Shown: positions 1 through 8,025 of the stretch, piece after piece | Layout: each line of letters begins with the position of its first letter | Numbering within the stretch: position 1 is the first letter of the stretch | Source: Micromonospora qiuiae | GTDB lineage: Bacteria > Actinomycetota > Actinomycetes > Mycobacteriales > Micromonosporaceae | Assembly (NCBI RefSeq): GCF_016863555.1 | Contig: NZ_BOPC01000064.1 | Span: forward strand, 1 to 52,420 | Direction of reading: 5' to 3' | DNA: 52,420 nucleotides | Notes under the pieces: model-generated | What the model was told of the DNA's origin: nothing | Databases searched by the model: none | Seen by the model: only the letters and a program-made list of their open reading frames with translations | Program-made: the position numbers and the translations under genes

Positions 1-34
1 GTAAGACGATAACGGTTGTCATTTGCGGCGGCTA

Positions 35-277
35 GGTCGGTCCCCTGGGGAGATCGAGGCCCGTTACCGCCGCAGCCCCACCGACGCCCAACTGCTGGAT
101 TCCTACGACAAACGCCGCTACGACAAGGCGATCACGCTGCTGCGCCACCTGCGCGAGGCGTACGCGGCCACCGTTCACCCGATTCGACGCGTACCTGCAG
201 GAGTTGCGGGTGCAACACAGCCGCCGGCCGACGTTCCTGGCCAAGCTCGACGCCGCCCGCTTTCCCTCCGGCCAGTA
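35..277 (+). pseudogene. Frameshifted C-terminal fragment, possibly SWIM zinc-finger family
   Basis: Two reading frames join into one protein-like tail. The first (about 35-175) is charged and helical and contains LLRHLREAY. The second (about 176-277) reads RFDAYLQELR then RRPTFLAKLD and stops at TAG 275-277. Such a tail resembles the ends of actinobacterial SWIM zinc-finger proteins, but this identification is from memory and weak. A frame change near 176 is needed to read it through, so it is broken here. Its N-terminal part lies outside the window or is lost. It opens a run of decayed gene pieces on the left edge. Confidence 0.3.
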
Positions 278-474
278 GCCGGTAGGGTGTGCGCCCGTGG
301 CGGGCCGCATCGACGTTGAGGCGTTTCGTGCTTCGACCCCCACCGCAGTGGGTGGACAGCGGCACGGCTGCTGACCGAGAGCAGCGTTGGCGAGTTGGAG
401 TCCGCCGATGGCGCTGCAGGTGTCGGCGTACGAGTTGATGTGGCCAGTCCGGTACGACCAACCGTACCTATCTG

Positions 475-715
475 GGCACTCTCCCGTACGCCGACAGCGA
501 ACAGCTCTACGACGCGCTCGGCGCGGCCAGCGTCGACATGATCATCGATGATCGGTACGAGCGGGCTGGCGTGAACTTCCAGGATGCCGGGCTGATTGGT
601 ATCCCGCGGCGATCGACGGTGGGCAAGCGAGGCCTGGCCGCCGGTATCGTGGAACTGGCGGACCGGCGTGACCACCCAGGTGCTGCTGGACCAGGTGGTG
701 TCGCGCGCGTGCAGG
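475..715 (+). pseudogene. Remnant of prolyl-tRNA synthetase C-terminal anticodon-binding domain
   Basis: The frame containing the ATG at 538 encodes YADSEQLYDALGAASVDM, then IIDDRYERAGVNFQDAGLIG, then VGKRGLAAGIVELADR. This matches the HGTP anticodon-binding domain of class IIa synthetases. The DDR-ERAGV-F-DA-LIGIP signature is typical of ProRS. An in-frame TGA at 436-438 cuts off anything upstream. Near 662 the similarity moves to another frame (TTQVLLDQVVSR, like the last ProRS helix), so a small indel has occurred. No catalytic domain is present. It is non-functional debris of a duplicated or displaced ProRS gene, notable because the cluster makes a proline analogue and carries other synthetase paralogues. 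Confidence 0.6.
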
Positions 716-742
716 CGGCGATCGCCGGATCCGACGACCGGT

Positions 743-2266
743 TCAACGACCCGAAGACGTCTGCGATGTACTCGGTGCGGCGGCTCTCGACTCGGCCCGC
801 CAGAGCAGGATCGTCGCCGCGATACCGCCCACGAGCACGGCCAGAGCGCCCACGGACTGGCTGGCTGCCAGCCCTTGACCGAAGGCGTCGCGCACCTGGG
901 CCGACAGCGCGTCGGCGTTCGGACTCGATGCCGCCTGCTGCATGGCGTCGGTGAAGGATTGCTTTCCTGCTTCCTGCAGCGATGCCGGGATCCGGGCGAC
1001 GAAGAAGCCGGTGAGGACGGCACCGAGGACGGCGACGCCCAGGCCGTTGCCGAACTCCTGGATCGTGCTGCCGACGCCCGATCCGGTGCCTGCTTTGGCG
1101 ACCGGAAGCGCGCTCATCAGGGCGTTGGTGGCCACCGGCCCGGCGACGCCCATGCCGAGTCCGACCAGGATGAGGCCGAGGAAACTGCCGACGTACCGTT
1201 CGACCGGGATAAGGCTGATCACCAGTAGGCCGGCCGCCACCACCGACATGCCGGCCAGCAGCGCGCCCGGCGCCTTCAGCATTTTCAGAAGCAGAGCGCT
1301 GAGCAGCGCACTGCTGAAAAGCATGCTGATCGCTAGTGGCAGCATGCGGGTACCGGCCGCAACCGGGCTGTAATTGAGCAGCATTTGGAAGTGCTGGGTG
1401 AGGACGAACAGCGAGCCGGCCATGCCGAAGCTGGCCAGTAGGCCGCCCAGCACCGCGGCGCTGAACCGAGTGTTGCGGAAAAGCGCGAGATCGAGCATCG
1501 GCGCTTTCTGCTGCAGTTCCCAGAGGATGAAGGCCACCAGGGCCAGGACGCCCACAGCGGCGAGCATCTGCACGGCGGTGGAAGTCCAGCCATGGGTCGG
1601 CACAGTGGTGATCGCCCACACCAGGCCGACCATCGCCACCACTGACAGGCAAGCGCCAATCCAGTCCAGCCGCTCACCCTTTGTACCGCCGGTATCCGGG
1701 ACCGTCACCGTCACCGCGACCATGCAGACGACGCTGATCGGGACGTTGATGAGGAATACCGTGCCCCACCACCAGGTTGCGATCAGGAAACCGCCGAGTA
1801 CCGGTCCTCCGGCAGTGCCAGCTGCCGCCACGGCCATCCAGATTCCGATCGCCTTTGGCCGTTCTTCCTCGCTGAACGTACGCATCGCCACGGCCAGGGT
1901 GCTCGGCATCATCAAGGCCGCGCCCAGTCCCATCACCGATCGTGCGGCGATCAGCTGCCAGGGCGCCGACGAGAATGCTGCGGCCAGAGAGGCCACCCCG
2001 AACAGCATCAGCCCGGCCATCAGGGTTTGCTTCGGTCCCCAGCGGTCGGCTGCCGCCCCGCCGACCAGGACAAAACTCGAGAGCGCCAGAAGGTACGCAC
2101 TGACCGCCCACTGAGCCTGTGCCACGGTCGCCGGCAGATCTGTCATCACCGATGGCACGGCGACGGTGAGCACCGTATTGTCGATGACCACCATGACCAG
2201 GGACAGGCACAGGACGGCCATGATGAACCATCGGCGGCGATCCACTGACTCAGTCGGACTAGTCAC
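743..2266 (-). CDS. DHA2-family (EmrB/QacA-type) MFS drug exporter
   Basis: A 507-residue membrane protein with the many hydrophobic segments (about 14) expected of the proton-driven DHA2 multidrug exporters. Near the start are the family signatures DNTVLTVAVP (TM1 region) and AYLLALSSFVLVGGAAADRWG (motif A-like loop, split by a helix). Motif C-like GLGAALMMPSTLAV and the later GTGSGVGSTIQEFGNGLGVA are also family-typical. The GTG start at 2266 is chosen because AGGAG lies 6 nt upstream, whereas the longer ORF has low-complexity sequence before it. The gene follows an acyltransferase remnant and converges on a ProRS remnant. It may export the cluster product, but it is separated from the cluster by ThrRS-1 and could be a bystander. 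Confidence 0.85.
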   Translation of the reverse strand: MTSPTESVDRRRWFIMAVLCLSLVMVVIDNTVLTVAVPSVMTDLPATVAQAQWAVSAYLLALSSFVLVGGAAADRWGPKQTLMAGLMLFGVASLAAAFSSAPWQLIAARSVMGLGAALMMPSTLAVAMRTFSEEERPKAIGIWMAVAAAGTAGGPVLGGFLIATWWWGTVFLINVPISVVCMVAVTVTVPDTGGTKGERLDWIGACLSVVAMVGLVWAITTVPTHGWTSTAVQMLAAVGVLALVAFILWELQQKAPMLDLALFRNTRFSAAVLGGLLASFGMAGSLFVLTQHFQMLLNYSPVAAGTRMLPLAISMLFSSALLSALLLKMLKAPGALLAGMSVVAAGLLVISLIPVERYVGSFLGLILVGLGMGVAGPVATNALMSALPVAKAGTGSGVGSTIQEFGNGLGVAVLGAVLTGFFVARIPASLQEAGKQSFTDAMQQAASSPNADALSAQVRDAFGQGLAASQSVGALAVLVGGIAATILLWRAESRAAAPSTSQTSSGR

Positions 2267-2777
2267 TACACGCTCCTGAAGAATGTCGCTCCGGCGTCCG
2301 GCACTGGGCCGGTAGTCGTTTGGGGCTTCGCACCGGCCGGCCGGAAACGGCCCCACCGGCGCATCGCGGGCAGCTCGATGAGGCGGTGCAACGCCGTCGC
2401 GAGAATCAGGCTGACAACGAAGCCGGCCAGCACCAGCAGGGTGCTCTGCCACAGGCTTGGCCGACGTCGGCACCGAGCCCAACCAACAACATGATCAGTA
2501 CGAGGTCGTGCACCAGATAGAACGCGAACGGAGTGTCGCCGAGAAAGCGCATCGCGCGGCCGGCCAGCATCGTGGACCGACCCGCGGCGCCGGCCGCCGC
2601 CAGAGCGGCCACCAGCAATCCCAACTGCACGGCCGCGACCGCGGAGGCCATGAACAACATCGGTGCGAAGAGCCCAGCGACGTAGCCGACGATGGTCAGC
2701 AGCGCGGCCCAGCGCACTGGCAGGCCGATCCATCGGCCGGAATTCATCGAGCGGATTTCCGCCGAGACGGCCGGCAA
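2266..2777 (-). pseudogene. Truncated, frameshifted acyltransferase-3 (OafA/YrhL-like) remnant
   Basis: Two overlapping minus-strand frames give the last membrane helices of an acyltransferase-3 protein. One frame (2406-2777) contains the family signature FLGDTPFAFYLVHDLVL followed by a hydrophobic stretch. The other (stop TAG 2266-2268) continues with STLLVLAGFVVSLILATALH and RLIELPAMRRW, the usual last helix and tail. The switch falls near 2450-2460, so a one- or two-base indel separates them. The N-terminal two thirds of a normal 350-400 residue protein is missing, and ThrRS-1 ends just upstream. It was probably truncated by the rearrangement that brought ThrRS-1 here. Confidence 0.7.
2273..2277 (-). 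promoter_or_regulatory. Ribosome-binding site fixing the exporter start
   Basis: AGGAG on the minus strand with a 6-nt spacer to GTG 2266. It supports a start 72 codons inside the longest open frame. It lies within the decayed acyltransferase reading frame, whose TAG stop (2266-2268) overlaps the start codon. Confidence 0.7.
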
Positions 2778-2849
2778 GCCGGCGCGCCCGGCGAACAGCC
2801 GCGATTGCTGTCCCGCCGCCCGATCTTCGTCGGCTGACGGGACAGCGCA

Positions 2850-4907
2850 TCACAGCACAGTCTCGGCGGTCGGTTGCGCATTCACTCGCTTGCTGATCCA
2901 CGAGTCGATGGCGTCGACCGCCGTGGCCACCGGCACGCCGTCGGCCCGGTGTCCGTTGCGGAACACGACGGACACCGTTGCGTCGCCGTCTCCTGCCAGC
3001 AGCACGAACGGGACCAGTTGGGCGGAGTGCTTGGCCAGCTTGTCCGGTACCGAGGCGTCCGAGAGGTCGACCTCGATGCGGATATCCTTGCTCCGCAGCG
3101 CCTTCGTCACCTCTTGAAGATGTGCCGCCTGCTCGCTGCCTCTCGCTAGGACCGCCACCTGAACCGGAGCGAGCCAGGCGGGGAAGGCACCTGCGTAGTG
3201 CTCGGTCAGGAGGCCGACGAAGCGCTCGATCGAGCCGAACAGCGATCGATGGATCATCATCGGCTGCCGGGAAGCACCGTCGGCGCTGGTGTACGTCAAG
3301 CCGTCAAGCTTCGGCAGGTTGAAGTCCACGAGCAAGGTGGACAGCTTCCACGACCGGCCGAGGCTGTCGACCACGTGCACGTTCAACTGTGGGCCGTAGA
3401 ACTGCGCGGCGGCGGGGGCCTCGGTGACGCGGACCCCCGCCGCATTGCCAGCGGCCGCCAACGCCTCTGTGGCGTGTGCCCACTGCTCGTCCGTGCCGAC
3501 GAAGTACTCGTCGTTACGGGTGTCCAGCACCAGGTGCAGGTCCGCGAAACCGTATTCGCTCAGCACCTCGACGACCGAGGCGAGCAGTGAGCGAAGCTCG
3601 TCCCGCAGCTGCTCGGGCGTGCAGAAGATGTGGGTATCGTCCATCGTCGTCGCGCGGCTGTCGAGCAATCCGCGGACGGGCACCGGCTCGTAGCGGTGGA
3701 TAGTGGCCATCTCGAACATTCGCAACGGCAGATCGTTGTGCGACCGCTCCCGCGAGGTGTATATCAGGTTGTGGAACGGGCAGTTCATCGGCTTCAGCAG
3801 ATAGTCCCGGCCTTTACCGAGCACCGTTCCACCCTCGTCGGACTCCGCATCGAAATGCATCGTCGGGAAGATCTTGTCGCGGTACAGCTCTAACGGCCGG
3901 GTTCCGCCGATCAATGACGCGTGGGACAGGTGCGGAGTGTAGACGAACTCGAATCCGTCCTCGAAGTGGCGACGGCGCGAGTTTTCCTCCACCTGGCGGC
4001 GCAGCACGCCACCTTTGGGGTGAAACACGGGGAGCCCGGCCCCGACCTCGTCGGGAAAGGTGAACAGGTCTAGTTTCCGGCCAAGCTCGCGATGGTCGCG
4101 TGCCCGCACCGCGTCGAGCAGGCAAAGGTGGTCGGCCAGCACCTCGGGCGACTCGCACGCGGTGCCGTGGATACGTTGCAGCTGCCTCCTTTCCGTTCCT
4201 TCCCAGCACACCTGCTCTGATCGGAGCAGCGTGACGGCCGGGATCGCGGATGTGGTGGGCACGTGCGGGCCACGGCTTAGGTCGCACCACACCTGCTCGC
4301 CGGAGTTCGGAGCGATGGTGATATAGATTGCGAGGTCACCTTCGGTGGCCATGACACCGGCGACGTCGACGGCACTGATGCCGGACCCGACGCGGGGGTT
4401 GCCGGTCTCCCGCAGGTCCAGCAGCTCCTGCTTGTACGGCTCGCTCACGAGTACCTGCCGGGCCTCGTCGACCGAGTCGATCACCCGCCGAGTGAAGCGC
4501 TGCCCGGCGGCGATGATCTGTTTCATCTGCTTCTCGATTACCGCGAGATCCTCGGCGCTGAAGGGACGCTGCAGCTCGAAGTCGTAGTAGAAGCCATCGA
4601 CAGTTGGTGCGCCCAACCCGAGCTTGGCGTCCGGGAACAGCTGCTGCACGGCCTGTGCGAGCACGAGTGCCGCGGAGTGCCGGACCACAACGAGTCCGTC
4701 GGGGCTACTCGCCGGCACCGCCTGGACCTGGGCGTCGACCTCCGGCGCCCACTCCAGGTCGTGGAGTCCGCTGTTCGGGTCCCGCACGATGACGATCGCG
4801 TGCGGACCCTCAGTCGGCAGACCGGCCGCCCGGACCGCAGCCCCCGCTGCGGTCCCCGCCGGTACCATCACCTGTTCGGCAGGCGCTGACAGGCTTGGGA
4901 CATACAT
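2850..4907 (-). CDS. thrS: Threonyl-tRNA synthetase paralogue ThrRS-1, editing residues substituted
   Basis: A 685-residue bacterial-type class II synthetase: TGS domain (about 10-70), editing domain (about 71-270), catalytic domain (about 275-580) and anticodon-binding domain (about 585-680). Catalytic zinc ligands are kept: Cys376 (MNCP), His426 (DDTH) and His553 (MMIH). Motif 2 Arg405 (IHRYE) and motif 3 GSIERF are present. The editing site is altered. The usual HxxxH is HSAAL (His77, Leu81), and the usual DLCRGPH is DLSRGPH (Ser211 for Cys), both key for removing Ser-tRNA(Thr) in E. coli. The pocket also differs from usual actinobacterial sequences: Met422 for the Gln of TQDD, Lys521 for the Gln of WQLST, and Leu526 for the Gln of TVQVDF. 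The start has a perfect SD, AAAGGAGG at 4915-4922, 7 nt upstream. I infer a dedicated resistance or specialised enzyme rather than the housekeeping copy. Confidence 0.92.
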   Translation of the reverse strand: MYVPSLSAPAEQVMVPAGTAAGAAVRAAGLPTEGPHAIVIVRDPNSGLHDLEWAPEVDAQVQAVPASSPDGLVVVRHSAALVLAQAVQQLFPDAKLGLGAPTVDGFYYDFELQRPFSAEDLAVIEKQMKQIIAAGQRFTRRVIDSVDEARQVLVSEPYKQELLDLRETGNPRVGSGISAVDVAGVMATEGDLAIYITIAPNSGEQVWCDLSRGPHVPTTSAIPAVTLLRSEQVCWEGTERRQLQRIHGTACESPEVLADHLCLLDAVRARDHRELGRKLDLFTFPDEVGAGLPVFHPKGGVLRRQVEENSRRRHFEDGFEFVYTPHLSHASLIGGTRPLELYRDKIFPTMHFDAESDEGGTVLGKGRDYLLKPMNCPFHNLIYTSRERSHNDLPLRMFEMATIHRYEPVPVRGLLDSRATTMDDTHIFCTPEQLRDELRSLLASVVEVLSEYGFADLHLVLDTRNDEYFVGTDEQWAHATEALAAAGNAAGVRVTEAPAAAQFYGPQLNVHVVDSLGRSWKLSTLLVDFNLPKLDGLTYTSADGASRQPMMIHRSLFGSIERFVGLLTEHYAGAFPAWLAPVQVAVLARGSEQAAHLQEVTKALRSKDIRIEVDLSDASVPDKLAKHSAQLVPFVLLAGDGDATVSVVFRNGHRADGVPVATAVDAIDSWISKRVNAQPTAETVL

Positions 4908-4984
4908 GATTTGTCCTCCTTTGCGGACGGTCTGCGGTTCATCGGAGTCACGTGGCGCGGGCCCGTCGCGCGATTTCCCGCCGC

Positions 4985-5284
4985 GATGCTCTTCCTAATT
5001 CTGGCCGTCGAATTCCACTAACTCGATATGCTCGGCGGCCCCGAGTCGAGGCACCACTGCGTTCACCTGAAAAATCCAGTGGGATGTGAGACTGGGCGGT
5101 AGGACCGTATAATTCCGCCGCCGCGTAGAATATATGATCGGCAATGCGGTTACATGCAGTTGAGTAGTGGAATGGCCTGGTTGTGGCTCGCGGGACCGAG
5201 AAGCGGACGCCGCCGCAAGTGGCGTTCTCCGTGATGCCAGATACGTTCGACAGGCTCATTTCTGTTGCTCTCTTCATTGGTCAT
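4985..5284 (-). pseudogene. Decayed copy of the GFA/CENP-V-domain gene
   Basis: Broken homologue of the intact gene at 12828-13256. It starts at ATG 5284 and reads EPVERIWHHGE, where the intact protein has DPIERVWYHGE. It then shifts frame, after which CGGVRFSVPRATT matches CGGVRFSAAASRN. The segment carrying the second cysteine motif (CNCGIC) is deleted. Similarity resumes at NRIADHIFYAAAELYGPTAQ (intact: NCIADHTFCAVCGIMPFYRP) and ends at IELVEFDGQN followed by TAG, where the intact gene has Trp. A frameshift, an internal deletion, loss of zinc cysteines and a nonsense codon make it clearly dead. It sits directly upstream of ThrRS-1, in the same orientation. Confidence 0.8.
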
Positions 5285-5490
5285 GTCGTTCTCCAGCCAG
5301 TGGCAGGTGAGATGGCATTCAGCATTGTCGGACTGTGGAGCCGATGTCAAGAAACAGGCACGTCGGGGCCGTTGACAATGTGTTGACAAAGCATTGAGGT
5401 GATCTCGACAAGGATCTGAGACAGGACGTGGGGCCTCGGTAGGCAGGTTCTTGCGACGGAATCTGATCTACCAGGTCGGACCCCACGTGA

Positions 5491-5560
5491 TTGCCTATCG
5501 TGCCTCTGATCTGCGACAACTTCTCCCCACACAAGCACCCCAAGGTCCGCAGCTCTCGCT
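5491..5560 (+). mobile_element. IS630-family transposase fragment
   Basis: A short plus-strand frame encodes VPLICDNFSPHKHPKVR, the DDE-region signature of IS630/Tc1-type transposases (usual form: VVLDNYSPHKHPKVR-W). No N-terminal domain, no following Tyr-rich motif and no terminal repeats were found within the 5285-5736 interval, so it is a scar. The rest of that interval shows no convincing gene. It probably contains the downstream end of the thioesterase transcript. Confidence 0.5.
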
Positions 5561-5736
5561 TCCCTAGGACGATGCCCTATCTGTTTCCGCGGGGCCTGTC
5601 ACCTGCTCGTTCCTGTTCTGCCACGAGATATGCCGAAAGCGCCATCAGACACACCAACAGTTGCCGACAGCATGAGCTACGGGCGTCACGCTTCGTGGTT
5701 CCCGCCAAGCCTCGACCGCTGCCTCGGGGGATCACA

Positions 5737-6480
5737 TCATGACAGCCCCGCGACCTGCTGTTTGAGCATCGCCGCGACGTCGTTCCACTGTCTATTCAGA
5801 TAGAAGTGCCCGCCGGGGAAAACGTGCAGGTCGAACGGGCCCGTGGTGTGTTTCGCCCACGTGGCCACGTCCTCGGCCGGGACATGGTCGTCCTTGTCCC
5901 CGGCCAGGGATACGACCGGGCACGCCACTCCGATGTCGTCGAGCCGGTAGGTCGACAACGCCGTATAGTCCGCGCGCAGGGCCGGCAGGAAAACCGTGCG
6001 CATGTCCTCGTTGTCCAGCAGCCGCTCCTCGGTGCCGTCCAGCGTAGCGATCTCCGCGATGAGATCGTCGTCGCTCGCCAGGTGCGGGAGGTCATGCGGC
6101 CGGCCGGCCGGCCGCATGGCCGAGGGGAACAGGGTGATCGGCTCGATCCCGTTGGCCTCCAGTCGCTTGGCCAGCCCGAACGCCAGCAGCGCGCCCATGC
6201 TGTGCCCAAACAGCGCCACCGGTCGGTCGTCCAGCGCGGAGTGCACTGCGGCGAACGCGCCCTCGGTCAGCGCCGCGAAGTCGCGGATGCACGGCTCGTT
6301 GAAGCGGTCCTGCCTGCCGGGATACTGCACCGCCAGCACCTCGACCTCCGGGAACAGCGACTTCGCCATCGGCTGGTAGTAGCTCGCGGTTCCACCGGCG
6401 TGTGGGAGGCACACCAGCTGCACCGCCGCGTCGGGTGCGGCCCGGTAACGGCGAATCCACCTGTTTGGCTCGTTGGCCAT
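5737..6480 (-). CDS. Type II thioesterase (Ser nucleophile)
   Basis: A 247-residue alpha/beta hydrolase of the external thioesterase family that clears misprimed or stalled acyl groups from NRPS/PKS carrier proteins. It has the LPHAGG motif near residue 25, nucleophile elbow GHSMG (Ser94), an Asp in the AGDKDDHVPAED segment and a C-terminal catalytic His in GGHFYL. Length is normal for the family. ATG 6480 (MANEP) is preferred over the upstream start at 6507 because GAGGAA lies just before it. It is the last gene of the minus-strand arm, 160 bp after the cysteine desulfurase. It is one of two thioesterases in the cluster; the other uses Cys. Confidence 0.9.
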   Translation of the reverse strand: MANEPNRWIRRYRAAPDAAVQLVCLPHAGGTASYYQPMAKSLFPEVEVLAVQYPGRQDRFNEPCIRDFAALTEGAFAAVHSALDDRPVALFGHSMGALLAFGLAKRLEANGIEPITLFPSAMRPAGRPHDLPHLASDDDLIAEIATLDGTEERLLDNEDMRTVFLPALRADYTALSTYRLDDIGVACPVVSLAGDKDDHVPAEDVATWAKHTTGPFDLHVFPGGHFYLNRQWNDVAAMLKQQVAGLS

Positions 6481-6640
6481 GGTTCCTCGCTTCCCTGTCG
6501 TAGCCATCGCGCCTGGAAACCGGGCCGGGATCCTCCAGAATCGCCGGCGAGATCAACCGATGGCATCGGCGTTCGCCGCCGTAACCACCCATCTGCGCCC
6601 TCCTGCAGCCGATTCCGCGCCCCGCCTGGTGCCAGCCCGG

Positions 6641-7948
6641 TCAGGCCTTGTGCTCGGGCAGCAGCCGCTCGTTGGGGTAGTCGGTGGTCCACATGCCGGG
6701 GCTGGCCGTGCGGATCGCGCTGATCAGGCTCTCCACGTCCGCCATCGTGTTGTAGACGCCGAAGGACGCCCGCACGGTGCCGACCACGTCGAGGCTGTCC
6801 ACCAGCGGGATGGCACAGTGCACCCCGGTACGGACCGCCACGTTGTGCTCGTTGAGGTGGTTGCCGACGTCGTACGGGTGCATCCCCTCCACCACGAAGG
6901 AGACGATGCCGCCCTTGTTGCGCACCGGGTCGCCGAGCACCCGGACGCCGTCGACCGCCGACAGGCCGATCGCGGCGGCGACGGCGAGGGCCGCGTCGTG
7001 CTCCACGATCGAGTCCCAGCCGAGCGAGTCAAGGAAGTCGATCGCCGCGGCCAGGCCGACCGCACCGGCGATGTTCGGCGTGCCGGGCTCGAAGCGGTAC
7101 GGGGCCGGCATCAGCAGCAGATCCCGATCGTACGAGGCGTCCAGGACGCTGCCGCCACCGAGGTGATGCATCGGCATCTGGGTCAGGTGCTTTCGCTTGG
7201 CGTAGAGGATCCCGACGCCGGCCGGACCGTACATCTTGTGGGCAGAGAAGGCGTAGAAGTCCGCGCCGATCGCGCGGACGTCGACCGGCCGGCGGGAGAT
7301 CGCCTGCGCGCCGTCGATGAGCACCGGTACGCCGTGCCGGTGGGCGACCTCCACCAGCTCGGCCACCGGGTTGACGGTGCCCAGGACGTTTGAGATGTGG
7401 GTGATGGCTGCCATCTTCGTCCGGGGCGACAGGTGACACTCGAACTCCTCCGGCGACACCGGCACCCCGTCGGCGGCCGGTACGACGACCAGCCGGGCGC
7501 CGACGCGCTCGCAAAGCTGACGCCATGGCAGCATGTTGGAGTGGTGCTCCATCCCGGTGATCAGGACCTCGTCACCGGCTCCGACGACGCTCTTCCCGAA
7601 GGTCCGCGCCACCAGGTTGACGCTCTCCGTCGCGTTCTTGGTAAAGACGATCTCGTCGACGTCGGCGCCGATAAACCCAGCGGTCCGCTCGCGCGCCCGA
7701 TGGTGCAGCTCGGTGCTGGTCAGGCTGAGCCGGTACATGCCACGGCCGCCGTTGCTGTTGGACGTGGCGTAGTAGTTCGCCATCGCGTCGATGACGCTGC
7801 GCGGCATCTGGGTGGTGGCCCCGTTGTCGATGTAGACGATCGGCTCCACGTCGGGCTGCTGGAAGAACGGGAACTCGGCCCGTACCTTCCGGGCCCACTC
7901 GTCGTTGGCGGTGTGTTCGTCGACCGGGAGATTCATGGTGTTGTTCAT
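6641..7948 (-). CDS. SufS-type cysteine desulfurase (class V aminotransferase fold)
   Basis: A 435-residue PLP enzyme that removes sulfur from L-cysteine as an enzyme-bound persulfide. Seen: IDNGATTQMP near the N-terminus, EHHSNMLPW (PLP-stacking His), PLP Lys238 in SAHKMYGPAGVG, and the persulfide cysteine Cys378 in RTGVHCAIPL, which matches group II RTGHHCAQPLM. ATG 7948 is chosen over TTG 7951 because GGAG lies 7 nt upstream. No SufBCD or SufU genes are adjacent, so iron-sulfur assembly is unlikely to be its local job. Beside a C-S-lyase-like enzyme, a trans-sulfuration-type enzyme and an OsmC protein, it more likely supplies sulfur for the product. A selenocysteine-lyase activity cannot be excluded. 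Confidence 0.9.
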   Translation of the reverse strand: MNNTMNLPVDEHTANDEWARKVRAEFPFFQQPDVEPIVYIDNGATTQMPRSVIDAMANYYATSNSNGGRGMYRLSLTSTELHHRARERTAGFIGADVDEIVFTKNATESVNLVARTFGKSVVGAGDEVLITGMEHHSNMLPWRQLCERVGARLVVVPAADGVPVSPEEFECHLSPRTKMAAITHISNVLGTVNPVAELVEVAHRHGVPVLIDGAQAISRRPVDVRAIGADFYAFSAHKMYGPAGVGILYAKRKHLTQMPMHHLGGGSVLDASYDRDLLLMPAPYRFEPGTPNIAGAVGLAAAIDFLDSLGWDSIVEHDAALAVAAAIGLSAVDGVRVLGDPVRNKGGIVSFVVEGMHPYDVGNHLNEHNVAVRTGVHCAIPLVDSLDVVGTVRASFGVYNTMADVESLISAIRTASPGMWTTDYPNERLLPEHKA

Positions 7949-8025
7949 CAATGGACTCCATCACGAGATCAGGCTGGGGACCGGTGGGACGGCCGGGCGG
8001 GCGGGGGCCACCCGGGGCCTTGCGC

